Shown: in pieces, positions 16,484-25,068 of the stretch | Position numbering within the stretch: the stretch's first letter is position 1 | How the letters are laid out: every line of letters starts with the position of its first letter | Source of the DNA: CAVEFW01 sp963643505 | GTDB taxonomy: Bacteria; Actinomycetota; Coriobacteriia; Coriobacteriales; Eggerthellaceae | NCBI GenBank assembly: GCA_963643505.1 | Contig: CAVIKF010000010.1 | Span: forward strand, 1-56,949 | DNA: 56,949 nucleotides | Reading direction: 5' to 3' | The notes under the pieces: model-generated | Told to the model about the DNA's origin: nothing | Database searches by the model: none | What the model saw: only the letters and a program-made list of their open reading frames with translations | Translations under genes and position numbers: made by a program

Positions 16484-18199
16484 ATGAGCTCCGAGAGAAA
16501 CGCGGGGGAGACGCCCCGCTCCACCCCACGACGAAACACGACGAGAAGGGCACGCGCAAGCGTTGATCCCGCGGTGGGCCAAAACACCCGTCACGGTTCC
16601 GATCAAGACCCGACCAGGCAGGCGCAACGGACGAGTTCGTCGCGCTCCCTCACTTCCGCGGGTCATGCCCAAGGCGCACCCGATCGCGCGCAAGGCGCAC
16701 CCGATCGCGCCAGAAACGCGACCAACCGCCGGCAACACGCCGCATCCTCACCGCAAGCGCGTCATTCCGCGTCAAATCCGCGCAGTTTCGCGATGCGGGA
16801 CGGCTCCCATAGGGGCACCTCCCTGAACACCCAAAGTGTCGATTTTGCCAATCCCCGCCGGAACAAACGAGCTGCACGGGGTGAGGTCCGAAACGTCAGG
16901 GCTATGGGCACATCCCAGAAGGTCGGCGGGTCGCTTCTCCACCCCCATGACAACAAAAGCTTTGCCCAAGGCGTCCAACGCAAGTCGCGCCTCAAGCGGT
17001 TTCTCATGGTTTTTGTCGCCCTTCTCATCGTGGTCGGCGTCGGCGTCGGTGTTGGCATGGCGGTCTTTTTCAGCGGACTTGGCTCCAAGTTCGCCCTTCC
17101 AAGCCAATACCTTCCCACCTCGCTTGTCGCCCAAAACCAGGATGGCGCCTACTACGTCTTGGTTGTGGCCGACCTTGACGCATCCGATGGGTGCGATACC
17201 GATGTCGACTCGATCGCGTTGGTCCATGTCGACTCCGATGCGAAGAAGATGGCGCTTGTCTCCGTCCCGACCAGTATCGCCGTGAAATTGTCCGATGGCT
17301 CCACGCGAACCATGGGAGATGCGGTCTCGGTCGGTGGTTACACGGAGCTTGTGGAGAAGGTTGCCTCGATGACCGGGGTCAGCGTGTCGCATTTCGTGAA
17401 GACCGACGAGGCGGGTATACGCTCCATCGTGGATGCCATGGGGGGATTGACTCTCCACCTCTCCGAGGAGGTTGACGACCCCAATGCCGGTTATATTTAC
17501 ATTCCCGCAGGTCAGCAAACCCTCAACGCCGATCAAACCATGACGTTCCTTCGCGCCAGCAACTATCACAAGGGAAGGACGACGATGGAGGAGAACCAAA
17601 CGCTCGTCATCGCCATGGTGGCGGAATACCTCTCCCAAGGTTCTCAAGCCGATACCTCCTCCCGCCTTGACGGGGTCGCGGGAAGTTTCCAAACTGATTG
17701 GTCGGGCACCGCCCTGACCGCCGCGTTCAGGGCCATAAGCGGCTTCCAAGCCTCGAGTGCCTACCGTGATAGCGTGCCGTGCTATGCGACCTCTACAAAG
17801 GATGATGCCACCTATTCCGTATATACCGACGAGCTCGCTACGTTGATCAACAACATCAATTCCGGTAACTATACCGTCGTCAACGAAGGGTCCTTGGCTA
17901 GTATCAATCCGAGCGCTTACACAGTGACGGTACGAAATGGTTCAGGCATCACCGGTGGCGCTACGACGATCGCAAACATCTTGTCGGGTGTCGGATTCCA
18001 GATTAAGGAGACGGGCAACGCTGATAGCTTTGTGTACAGCGAGACCCTTGTGATCTACGGAAACGAAACCCTGAAGGACGCGGCACAGGCGGCGGTGGGT
18101 GTTCTCGGCGTTGGGCGTGCCACCGAGGCCGGCGTGTACTACGCCTACGATACCGACTTGCTTGTCATTTTGGGCTCCGACTGGAAGCCCCTCAACTAG
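16484..18199 (+). CDS. LCP (LytR-CpsA-Psr) family protein with LytR_C domain
   Basis: 571 residues. Residues 1-170 are a basic, Arg/Ser/Ala-rich, probably disordered cytoplasmic tail with a tandem AQGAPDR. One membrane span is at about 173-196. The extracellular LCP domain (about 235-385) includes DSIALVHVDSD, VPTSIAVKL and the FLRASNYHKG segment, close to the catalytic-arginine region of the family. A LytR_C domain (TVTVRNGSGITGGA) occupies about 480-571. LCP enzymes attach teichoic-acid-like or other glycopolymers to peptidoglycan, which fits its position after murA. Confidence 0.88.
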   Translation: MSSERNAGETPRSTPRRNTTRRARASVDPAVGQNTRHGSDQDPTRQAQRTSSSRSLTSAGHAQGAPDRAQGAPDRARNATNRRQHAASSPQARHSASNPRSFAMRDGSHRGTSLNTQSVDFANPRRNKRAARGEVRNVRAMGTSQKVGGSLLHPHDNKSFAQGVQRKSRLKRFLMVFVALLIVVGVGVGVGMAVFFSGLGSKFALPSQYLPTSLVAQNQDGAYYVLVVADLDASDGCDTDVDSIALVHVDSDAKKMALVSVPTSIAVKLSDGSTRTMGDAVSVGGYTELVEKVASMTGVSVSHFVKTDEAGIRSIVDAMGGLTLHLSEEVDDPNAGYIYIPAGQQTLNADQTMTFLRASNYHKGRTTMEENQTLVIAMVAEYLSQGSQADTSSRLDGVAGSFQTDWSGTALTAAFRAISGFQASSAYRDSVPCYATSTKDDATYSVYTDELATLINNINSGNYTVVNEGSLASINPSAYTVTVRNGSGITGGATTIANILSGVGFQIKETGNADSFVYSETLVIYGNETLKDAAQAAVGVLGVGRATEAGVYYAYDTDLLVILGSDWKPLN

Positions 18200-18294
18200 C
18201 AGGTTGCTATTCGCGTTCCAATGCCAATTAGCGGTGCGCGGTGTGCTAGAATTTCCGACCAAGAGCGGACATTTGTCGATAAGAAGGAGTACCC

Positions 18295-18522
18295 ATGGTA
18301 GAGAAGAGCGATGTCTTGGCAGTTTTGGATTTGATTCGTCCGAGTTTGCAAGCTGACGGCGGCGATGTCCGCCTCGTCGATGTGACTGAGGACGGTGTCG
18401 TCTCCGTCGAGTTGCAGGGAGCTTGCGATGGTTGCCCCATGGCTGCCATGACCCTTGCGAACGGCATTGAGCGCATCCTCAAGGATCGCGTTCCGGGCGT
18501 CACCCAGGTCGTGCCCGCGTAA
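18295..18522 (+). CDS. NifU-like C-terminal domain Fe-S scaffold
   Basis: 75 residues, a free-standing NifU C-terminal (Nfu) domain. The Fe-S ligands Cys44 and Cys47 are in QGACDGCPMA, preceded by LQADGGDVRLV. Such proteins hold and pass on 4Fe-4S clusters. ATG with AAGGAG seven bases upstream. It is followed by its own terminator and then a Cys-rich small protein. Confidence 0.93.
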   Translation: MVEKSDVLAVLDLIRPSLQADGGDVRLVDVTEDGVVSVELQGACDGCPMAAMTLANGIERILKDRVPGVTQVVPA

Positions 18523-18540
18523 GGTTCGAGCCAATACGAG

Positions 18541-18571
18541 GCGCGTCGGCTGGGTCGGCGCGCTTTTTTTG
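18541..18571 (+). terminator. Terminator after nifU-like gene
   Basis: gcgcgtcggctgggtcggcgcgc forms a G/C stem and is followed by seven T. The next gene starts only 27 bases beyond. Confidence 0.8.
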
Positions 18572-18597
18572 TAGTTTAGTTTGAGAGGAAATGCGTG

Positions 18598-18888
18598 ATG
18601 GCACTTTGTTGGGAACAGCGCGGTTGCGATGAGGAGATGAGGGGGAGATGTCCCCACAATATCCCAGGTGAGCCTTGCCCGGCTGATTGCAACTACTCGG
18701 CATGCTTCCGCGAGACGCATGTGGTCGCCACCGATTTCAACATGTTGCTCAACCCCGACCTGAACTATGATGCCGCCTCCAAGGAGGTGTGCCGCGTGTG
18801 CGAGTTTTTCCTCACGCACGGTCCCGACGCGAGCACCATTGCGGATAACCCGCAACGTCAGGGCAGTCCCAACCGGTTTTTGCTCTAG
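18598..18888 (+). CDS. Small eight-cysteine protein, CW-type
   Basis: 96 residues beginning MALCWEQRGC. Cysteines at 4, 10, 18, 27, 31, 36, 65 and 68 (CRVC) suggest zinc or Fe-S binding; the CWE...C opening resembles small two-CW-type domains. Function unknown. ATG 18598 is preferred to GTG 18595 because gagagg lies about 10 bases upstream. It lies between an Fe-S scaffold gene and lgt; the lgt start is 12 bases after its stop, so those two are probably cotranscribed. Confidence 0.72.
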   Translation: MALCWEQRGCDEEMRGRCPHNIPGEPCPADCNYSACFRETHVVATDFNMLLNPDLNYDAASKEVCRVCEFFLTHGPDASTIADNPQRQGSPNRFLL

Positions 18889-18900
18889 GAAAGGCCGCAC

Positions 18901-19722
18901 GTGCTGAACGACTTCTACCAATCCCTTGACCCGGTCCTGTTTACCGTCGGCCCTTTTTCCGTGAGGTGGTACGGCCTTGCGTATGTCGCAGGGTTCATCA
19001 TCGCTGGCTTCATCATCTGGCGCACCGCTCGGCGTTGGCGGGTGCGTTTCAACGATGACGCCCTCATGACCATCATGTTGTGCGCGGTGGTGGGCATCCT
19101 GCTCGGTGCGCGGTTGGGGTATTGCCTCTTTTACGGAAATGGATACTACTTCACCCACCCTTTGGAGATTCTCGCCTTCAATCAAGGGGGTATGAGCTTC
19201 CATGGCGGGTTGATCGGTGGCCTCCTCTCCGGTATCGTCGCGGCTAAGCTCACGGGCATTCCCTACCTGACTTTGGCCGATATCGCGGTCATCGGCGCGC
19301 CTTGGGGGCTGTTCTTCGGGCGTTGCGCGAACTTCATCAACGGTGAGCTTTGGGGCGCAGTGACGGACTTACCTTGGGGGGTCGCCTTCGGCGGGGATGC
19401 GGGCATGGTCATGCGCCACCCGACCCAGCTTTACGAGGCGTTTCTTGAGGGCATCGTGATCTTTGTCGTGTTGTTTGCTCTTTCCCGTAAACAACCTCCC
19501 CGCAGTCGCGGGACCTTTCTCGGCCTGTTTTTGGTCATGTACGGGTGCTTCCGTTTTGCTATCGAGCTCGTCCGCCAACCTGATGCGCAGCTTGGGTACC
19601 TGTTCGGGACGGGTTGGGTGACGATGGGCCAGATGCTTTCCTTGCCCTTGATCATCGCGGGAGTTGCGATTCTTGTCTACACGATCAAGGTGAAACCGCC
19701 GCAACAGGGTCTGCCCGAGTAA
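18901..19722 (+). CDS. lgt: Prolipoprotein diacylglyceryl transferase
   Basis: 273 residues, about seven membrane spans. Lgt transfers diacylglycerol from phosphatidylglycerol to the lipobox Cys of lipoprotein precursors. The key motifs are present: FHGGLIGG near residue 100, FGRCANFINGELWG near 140, and RHPTQLYEA near 180. GTG start with AGGAAAGG upstream. At least two lipobox proteins in this window (8111 and 51213) would be substrates. The C-terminal codons are copied again 65 bp downstream. Confidence 0.96.
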   Translation: MLNDFYQSLDPVLFTVGPFSVRWYGLAYVAGFIIAGFIIWRTARRWRVRFNDDALMTIMLCAVVGILLGARLGYCLFYGNGYYFTHPLEILAFNQGGMSFHGGLIGGLLSGIVAAKLTGIPYLTLADIAVIGAPWGLFFGRCANFINGELWGAVTDLPWGVAFGGDAGMVMRHPTQLYEAFLEGIVIFVVLFALSRKQPPRSRGTFLGLFLVMYGCFRFAIELVRQPDAQLGYLFGTGWVTMGQMLSLPLIIAGVAILVYTIKVKPPQQGLPE

Positions 19723-19910
19723 GAGGAAAGGCCTCGCCGACGAAGGCATGAAGGGCGAAGCCGCCGCAACAGGGCCTGGCTGAGGGGCGCCCGAGTGGGG
19801 CCTGGCCGAGGGCGCCCGATTGGCGTACGCGGGTTCGGGGATCGGTTGAGTCAAGCCCGTTTGGGCGGAGGCTGACGGAGGATTAGCCAGGCCGAGGGCG
19901 CCCGACGGGG
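19696..19910. repeat. Degenerate duplication of the lgt 3' end
   Basis: ccgccgcaacaggg occurs inside the last lgt codons at 19696 and again at 19761. Further on, the word ggccgagggcgcccga recurs near 19802 and 19893. The copies fill most of the 292-bp spacer before rpmE; no gene is seen in it. Confidence 0.7.
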
Positions 19911-19932
19911 AGAAGTTCAATCAATTGGGGTA

Positions 19933-19960
19933 TTGCAAAACGATCAGCTTGTGATACCAT
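19933..19960 (+). promoter_or_regulatory. rpmE promoter
   Basis: TTGCAA (19933-19938), 16 bases, TACCAT (19955-19960). The leader of about 48 bases ends in gaaaaggagaaccc before the ATG. Confidence 0.55.
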
Positions 19961-20014
19961 CAACAGGCTGTCTTGTCTTGGTCGGAAACCAAGACATTCT
20001 GAAAAGGAGAACCC

Positions 20015-20449
20015 ATGAAAGAAGGAATCCATCCGAATTACGTCGAGTGCACGGTTCGCTGCTCTTGCGGCAACACGTTCGTCACTCGTGCAACCAAGCC
20101 TGAGCTCAAGATTGACCTGTGCAACGCATGCCACCCCTTCTTCACCGGCACCCAGAAGCTGATCGACACGGGCGGCCGCGTCCAGCGCTTCACCGACAAG
20201 TTCGGCGGTGCTCGTGAGGCAATGGCTGAGCGCGAGGCTGCCAAGAAGGCTGCCAAGGCTGCTGCCGCTGCTGAGCGCGAGGCCGCCAAGAAGGCAGAGC
20301 GTGAGGCAAAGGCCGCTGCAAAGGCAAAGCGTGCTGCGGAGTATGCCGCAAAGGCCGAGGCCGCTGCCGCAGAGGCCGCCGCTGCCGAGGCTGCCGCTCC
20401 TGCTGAGGAGCCGGTCGTCGAGGTTGAGGCCGAGACTGCTGCTGAGTAG
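20015..20449 (+). CDS. rpmE: 50S ribosomal protein L31 with long Ala/Lys/Glu tail
   Basis: 144 residues, twice the usual length. Residues 1-70 are a normal zinc-type L31 (CSCGNTF, then LCNACHPF, and FTGTQKLIDTGGRVQRF). Residues 71-144 are a low-complexity, charged helix-forming tail (repeats of AAKKA, AEREA, AEAAAAE) ending in acidic EVEAETAAE. L31 bridges the two subunits, so the tail would project from the central protuberance. Single-gene unit with its own promoter and terminator. Confidence 0.96.
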   Translation: MKEGIHPNYVECTVRCSCGNTFVTRATKPELKIDLCNACHPFFTGTQKLIDTGGRVQRFTDKFGGAREAMAEREAAKKAAKAAAAAEREAAKKAEREAKAAAKAKRAAEYAAKAEAAAAEAAAAEAAAPAEEPVVEVEAETAAE

Positions 20450-20472
20450 CGCTCACTGACCATCGTAGGTTT

Positions 20473-20509
20473 GAAGCGGCCCTGCATGCGCGGGGTCGCT
20501 TTGCTTTTG
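20473..20509 (+). terminator. rpmE terminator
   Basis: aagcggccc and ggggtcgctt pair around tgcatgcgc, followed by tgctttt. Confidence 0.7.
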
Positions 20510-20972
20510 TCTGCTTTGCTATTTCCGTGTCTTGCGAGCCGGAACGCCGAAAGACACGTGGCGGGAAGGGTCGATTACGCCCAAAGCGCACCGCGCCGGC
20601 CCATGCTGTGGCTCTTAACTTGTCGAGGCCCACGGTCGGAAACGCCTACGCTCGTTATAGCCTGCGCACTCAGCAGCCTGTAGCCTGCTGCCATATAGCC
20701 TGCCTCAGGAAATTCTTTAAATTTTTTGCTAGAACGCACTAAATTTTTCCCACCAGCCGTCTCATACGCTCCTAACCTGCGGGTTTACAGTAGGAGTGGA
20801 TAGACACTCCCGGGTACGTGTCATTTGACAACAGGCGAAGAGCAGCGTAAAGTACCTCCTCGCGCCGTAACAGGCGTATGTTTTCGTGTGCGCATCAGCT
20901 GAGCGCACAGGGGAATTCAGTAAGCGCCTTCGAACAAGCGAAGGCTAGGCAGTATATGAAGGAGTTAGTAAA
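20510..20972. other. Leader and promoter region of the rpsL superoperon
   Basis: About 460 bp without a gene. Words tatagcctg and agcctg recur between 20656 and 20709. The best promoter is TTGACA (20825-20830), 17 bases, TAAAGT (20848-20853). The roughly 115-base transcribed leader ends in atgaaggag before the TTG start of rpsL. No leader peptide or known r-protein binding site was recognised. Confidence 0.6.
20825..20853 (+). promoter_or_regulatory. rpsL operon promoter
   Basis: Consensus -35 TTGACA and -10 TAAAGT separated by 17 bases, the strongest sigma-70 match in this spacer. Confidence 0.65.
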
Positions 20973-21344
20973 TTGCCTACTATTAATCAATTGGTCCGCA
21001 AGGGCCGCCTGAAGACGGCGGATAAGTCCAAGACGCCGGCTCTGAAGGGCAATCCGCAAAAGCGCGGCGTTTGCACCCGCGTTTACACCACCACGCCGAA
21101 GAAGCCGAACTCCGCACTCCGTAAGGTTTGCCGTGTCCGTCTCGTCAATGGCATGGAAGTCACCGCATACATCCCCGGCGAGGGTCACAACCTCCAAGAG
21201 CACTCCATGGTGCTTATTCGTGGCGGTCGTGTCAAGGACCTTCCCGGTGTCCGCTACAAGGTCATCCGCGCCGCTCTCGACTGCGCTGCAGTTGACAAGC
21301 GTCGCCAGGGCCGTAGCCGTTATGGAGCCAAGCGCCCCAAGTAA
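20973..21344 (+). CDS. rpsL: 30S ribosomal protein S12
   Basis: 123 residues, with the decoding-site loops TTPKKPNSALRKV (streptomycin-resistance lysine) and RGGRVKDLPGVRY. TTG start (MPTINQLVRKG) with GAAGGAG 9 bases upstream; the N-terminus matches S12 exactly from that codon. First gene of the str part of the superoperon. Confidence 0.98.
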   Translation: MPTINQLVRKGRLKTADKSKTPALKGNPQKRGVCTRVYTTTPKKPNSALRKVCRVRLVNGMEVTAYIPGEGHNLQEHSMVLIRGGRVKDLPGVRYKVIRAALDCAAVDKRRQGRSRYGAKRPK

Positions 21345-21448
21345 GTAACCGTTAAGACGCGCGGACCGAGAAGGGTTTAACCCGAGAAGGGTCTAATGAG
21401 CGAATAAGGAGATTCGCCCCGAAGCGCGCAGGAATAAAGGAGAATTAT

Positions 21449-21919
21449 ATGCCGCGTCGTGCAGCAGCAATCCGCCGCGAAGTGCAGCCGGATGCAAAGT
21501 TTAATAACCGTCTCGTCACTCAGTTGATCAACAAGATCCTGCTTGACGGCAAAAAGTCCACGGCCGAGGACATCGTTTACGGTGCTTTCGACCTGGTCGA
21601 GAAGAAGACGGGCGAGGATCCTCTGTCCGTGTTCAAGAAGGCTATGGACAACGTTCGTCCTACGCTGGAAGTCAAGCCCAAGCGTGTTGGTGGCGCCACC
21701 TACCAGGTCCCCATGGAGGTTAACTCCCGCCGCGCAACCACGCTGGCAATCCGTTGGATCGTCGACTTCTCCCGTAAGCGCAAGGAGCACACCATGAAGG
21801 AGCGCCTTGCCAACGAAATCATGGATGCAGCTAACAACACCGGCGCCTCTATCAAGAAGCGTGAGGATTTGTACAAGATGGCTGAGTCCAACCGTGCCTT
21901 CTCCCACTACCGCTTCTAA
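21449..21919 (+). CDS. rpsG: 30S ribosomal protein S7
   Basis: 156 residues, standard length. PRRAAAIRREVQPD at the N-terminus, RRVGG-type VKPKRVGGATYQVP and ARRELT-like NSRRATTLAIRW are seen. S7 nucleates assembly of the 16S 3' domain. Starts 104 bases after rpsL with GGAGAATTAT; fusA follows after 9 bases. Confidence 0.98.
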   Translation: MPRRAAAIRREVQPDAKFNNRLVTQLINKILLDGKKSTAEDIVYGAFDLVEKKTGEDPLSVFKKAMDNVRPTLEVKPKRVGGATYQVPMEVNSRRATTLAIRWIVDFSRKRKEHTMKERLANEIMDAANNTGASIKKREDLYKMAESNRAFSHYRF

Positions 21920-21928
21920 GGAGTAGTG

Positions 21929-24052
21929 ATGGCTAAGAAGATCAATCTCGAGGACACTCGCAACATCGGCATCATGGCCCACATCGACGCGGGCAAGACG
22001 ACGACCACCGAGCGCATCCTCTACTACACTGGCAAGACTCACAAGATCGGTGAGGTTCACGATGGCGCAGCCACCATGGACTGGATGGTTCAGGAGCAGG
22101 AGCGCGGCGTAACCATTACGTCTGCAGCAACCACGTGCTTTTGGAACTACCCGGGCGGTGCTGAGGGTGGTAAGCCCTACCGCTTCCAGATCATCGACAC
22201 TCCGGGTCATGTCGACTTCACCGCTGAGGTTGAGCGCTCCCTGCGCGTCCTCGACGGCGCTGTCGCGGTTTTCGACGCTGTCGCTGGTGTCCAGCCGCAG
22301 TCCGAGACCGTTTGGCGTCAGGCGGAGCGCTATGGTGTTCCCCGCATCGCCTTCATCAACAAGTATGACCGTATCGGTGCAGACTTCTTCCATGCGATCC
22401 AGACCATGAAGGATCGTCTCGGCGCAAACGCTGTTGCTGCTCAGATCCCCATGGGTGCTGAGGACAACTTCTGGGGTGTCATCGACCTGGTCACCATGAC
22501 CGCATGGGACTTCAAGGCCGACGACAAGGGCATGACCTATCCCGAGCCGATGGGCGAGATCCCGGCCGAGTTCGCAGAGGACGCCGAGCTCTATCACCAA
22601 GAGCTCGTTGACGCGGCTGCCGACTTCGACGAGGAACTTATGGAGAAGGTCCTCATGGAGGAGGAAGTCACGGTCGACGAGATCAAGGCTGCGCTTCGCA
22701 AGGGCGTTCTCGCCTGCGGCATCAACCCGGTCTTTGTCGGCTCCGCCTACAAGAACAAGGGCGTTCAGGAGCTCCTCGACGCTATCGTCGACTACATGCC
22801 GTCTCCTGTTGACGTTCCCCCGATCAAGGGCACGTTGCCTAACTCCGGAGAGGAGGACGAGCGTCCTTCCGATCCGAAGGCTCCCTTCGCCGCTCTCGCA
22901 TTCAAGATCATGACCGACCCCTTCGTCGGCAAGCTGACCTACTTGCGTGTGTACTCCGGTACGCTCGATGCCGGCAGCTACGTCATCAATGCCACCAACG
23001 GCAAGAAGGAGCGCATTGGCCGTCTTTTGCAGATGCATTCCAACCAACGTGTCGACATCGATAGCTGCACCGCGGGCGACATCGTCGCGGTCGTAGGCCT
23101 GAAGGCAACCACCACTGGTGACACGCTTTGCGCCGAGGATGCTCCGATCGTCCTTGAGACCATGCAGTTCGCCGACCCGGTTATCGACATCGCTGTTGAG
23201 CCTAAGACCAAGGCAGAGCAGGACAAGATGTCCATCGCTCTCCAAAAACTCGCCGAAGAGGACCCGACGTTCCGTGTGTCCACCAACCACGAGACCGGCC
23301 AAACCATCATCGCTGGCATGGGCGAGCTCCACTTGGAGATCATCGTCGACCGCCTGCTTCGCGAGTTCAAGGTCGAGGCAAATGTCGGCAAGCCGCAGGT
23401 TGCCTATCGCGAGACCGCAACGACTCCTGCTCTCAACGTCGAGGGCAAGTTCGTCCGCCAATCCGGTGGTCATGGTCAGTACGGCCATTGCGTCATCAAC
23501 ATGTACCCTCAGGAAGAGGGCAAGGGGTACGAGTTCGAGAACAAGATCGTCGGCGGCGTCATCCCCAAGGAGTACATCCCCGCAGTCGACAAGGGCATCC
23601 AGGAGGCTCTCAACTCCGGTGTTCTCGCTGGCTATCCGGTCGAGGCTCTCAAGGTCGAGCTCATCGATGGTTCCTACCATGACGTCGACTCCTCCGAGGC
23701 GGCATTCAAGGTTGCCGGTTCCATGGCTATCAAGGCCGCACTCAAGAAGGGCAATCCCTGCATCCTCGAGCCGATGATGGCCGTGGAGGTCGAGACTCCC
23801 GATGAGTACACCGGCTTCGTCATGGGCGACATCCCCTCCCGCCGTGGTCTCATCCAAGGCCAGGAGATGCGTGGTACCACCACGACCATCAGCGCGAAGG
23901 TTCCGCTGGCTGAGATGTTCGGCTATGCAACCGATCTTCGTTCCGGTACCCAGGGTCGCGCATCCTACACGATGCAGTTCGACTCTTACGCTCCTGTACC
24001 GAAACATGTTCAGGAAGAAATCATCAGCAAGGCTGGCGGCAGCGCTAACTAG
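21929..24052 (+). CDS. fusA: Elongation factor G
   Basis: 707 residues. G1 AHIDAGKTTTTERIL, G3 DTPGHVDF, G4 NKYD (the usual NKMD with Met to Tyr) and the RRG segment SRRGLIQGQEMRG of domain V are present. EF-G translocates the ribosome and helps recycle it. ATG 21929 is preferred to the in-frame GTG 21926 because AAGGAG sits 5-9 bases before it. In most bacteria tuf follows; here rpsJ follows after 40 bases. Confidence 0.98.
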   Translation: MAKKINLEDTRNIGIMAHIDAGKTTTTERILYYTGKTHKIGEVHDGAATMDWMVQEQERGVTITSAATTCFWNYPGGAEGGKPYRFQIIDTPGHVDFTAEVERSLRVLDGAVAVFDAVAGVQPQSETVWRQAERYGVPRIAFINKYDRIGADFFHAIQTMKDRLGANAVAAQIPMGAEDNFWGVIDLVTMTAWDFKADDKGMTYPEPMGEIPAEFAEDAELYHQELVDAAADFDEELMEKVLMEEEVTVDEIKAALRKGVLACGINPVFVGSAYKNKGVQELLDAIVDYMPSPVDVPPIKGTLPNSGEEDERPSDPKAPFAALAFKIMTDPFVGKLTYLRVYSGTLDAGSYVINATNGKKERIGRLLQMHSNQRVDIDSCTAGDIVAVVGLKATTTGDTLCAEDAPIVLETMQFADPVIDIAVEPKTKAEQDKMSIALQKLAEEDPTFRVSTNHETGQTIIAGMGELHLEIIVDRLLREFKVEANVGKPQVAYRETATTPALNVEGKFVRQSGGHGQYGHCVINMYPQEEGKGYEFENKIVGGVIPKEYIPAVDKGIQEALNSGVLAGYPVEALKVELIDGSYHDVDSSEAAFKVAGSMAIKAALKKGNPCILEPMMAVEVETPDEYTGFVMGDIPSRRGLIQGQEMRGTTTTISAKVPLAEMFGYATDLRSGTQGRASYTMQFDSYAPVPKHVQEEIISKAGGSAN

Positions 24053-24092
24053 GCGCTTTCGCGAATCAAAAGCTTATTTGGAGGTAAATTAA

Positions 24093-24401
24093 GTGGCTAA
24101 TCAAAAGATTCGCATCCGCTTGAAGGGGTACGATCATGAGATCGTGGACCAGTCCACGAAGCTCATCGTCGACACCGCTCAGAAGACGGGTGCAAAGGTT
24201 TCCGGTCCTATTCCGCTGCCGACCGAGCGCAATCTCTACACGGTTATCAAGGGTCCCCATGTCAATAAGGACTCTCGTGAGCAGTTCGAGATGCGTACCC
24301 ACAAGCGTCTGATCGACATCTTGGAGCCCACGCCGAACACGGTTGACTCCCTGATGCGCCTCGATCTCCCCGCTGGTGTCGACATCGAGATCAAGCTGTA
24401 A
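24093..24401 (+). CDS. rpsJ: 30S ribosomal protein S10
   Basis: 102 residues, GTG start, GGAGG 8 bases upstream. IRIRLKGYDHEIVDQS and the HV..DSREQFEMRTHKR loop match S10. Besides the ribosome, S10 (NusE) works in antitermination. It directly follows fusA, so str and S10 operons are joined. Confidence 0.98.
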   Translation: MANQKIRIRLKGYDHEIVDQSTKLIVDTAQKTGAKVSGPIPLPTERNLYTVIKGPHVNKDSREQFEMRTHKRLIDILEPTPNTVDSLMRLDLPAGVDIEIKL

Positions 24402-24414
24402 GGGGTGACGACGA

Positions 24415-25035
24415 ATGATTAATGCTATCTACGGTAAGAAGATCGGCATGACCCAGATCTTCGCTGAGGATGACACGGTCGTACCTGTCACTGTCATTCT
24501 CGCTGAGCCGAACAAGGTTTGCCAGGTCAAGACGACCGAGACCGACGGCTACGAGGCAGTCCAGATGGGCTTCGGCTACATCAAGGACTCTAGGGTCAAC
24601 AAGCCTATGGCTGGACACTTCGCCAAGCAGGGCACCACGCCGGTTCGCTATCTGCGCGAGGTTCGCGTCGAGAACGCGTCCGAGTACAAAGTCGGCGACG
24701 TGCAGACCGTCGCAGCTTTCGCTGACGTGAAGAAGGTTGACGTCCAGGGCGTCTCCAAGGGCAAGGGCTTTGCCGGCGTTATGAAGCGTTACGGTTTTGC
24801 TGGCGGTCCTGGTGGCCATGGTGCCCACTTCCATCGCGCTCCCGGTTCTGTTGGCCAGTGTGCTACTCCGTCCCGCGTGTTCAAGGGCCTGCGCCTTCCT
24901 GGCCATATGGGCTGCGACACCGTCACGGTGAAGAACCTGGACGTCGTTCGCATCGATGAGGAGCAAAACCTCATCCTGCTGAAGGGCGCTGTACCCGGCG
25001 GCAAGAACGGTATCGTTCGCATTCGCATGGCTTAA
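24415..25035 (+). CDS. rplC: 50S ribosomal protein L3
   Basis: 206 residues. IYGKKIGMTQIF at the N-terminus, KGKGFAGVMKRYGF and GGPGGHGAHFHRAPGS near the peptidyl-transferase loop. Assembly-initiating 23S protein; 13 bases after rpsJ. Confidence 0.98.
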   Translation: MINAIYGKKIGMTQIFAEDDTVVPVTVILAEPNKVCQVKTTETDGYEAVQMGFGYIKDSRVNKPMAGHFAKQGTTPVRYLREVRVENASEYKVGDVQTVAAFADVKKVDVQGVSKGKGFAGVMKRYGFAGGPGGHGAHFHRAPGSVGQCATPSRVFKGLRLPGHMGCDTVTVKNLDVVRIDEEQNLILLKGAVPGGKNGIVRIRMA

Positions 25036-25068
25036 ACGACTAGCTGAGTAATTGAGGAGCTAATACTT

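Noticed and set aside
21377..24007. 876-residue open frame antisense to rpsG and fusA
   Set aside because: It lies exactly opposite strongly conserved genes; its Leu/Asp/Val/Gly-rich composition is what the complement of high-GC codons gives.
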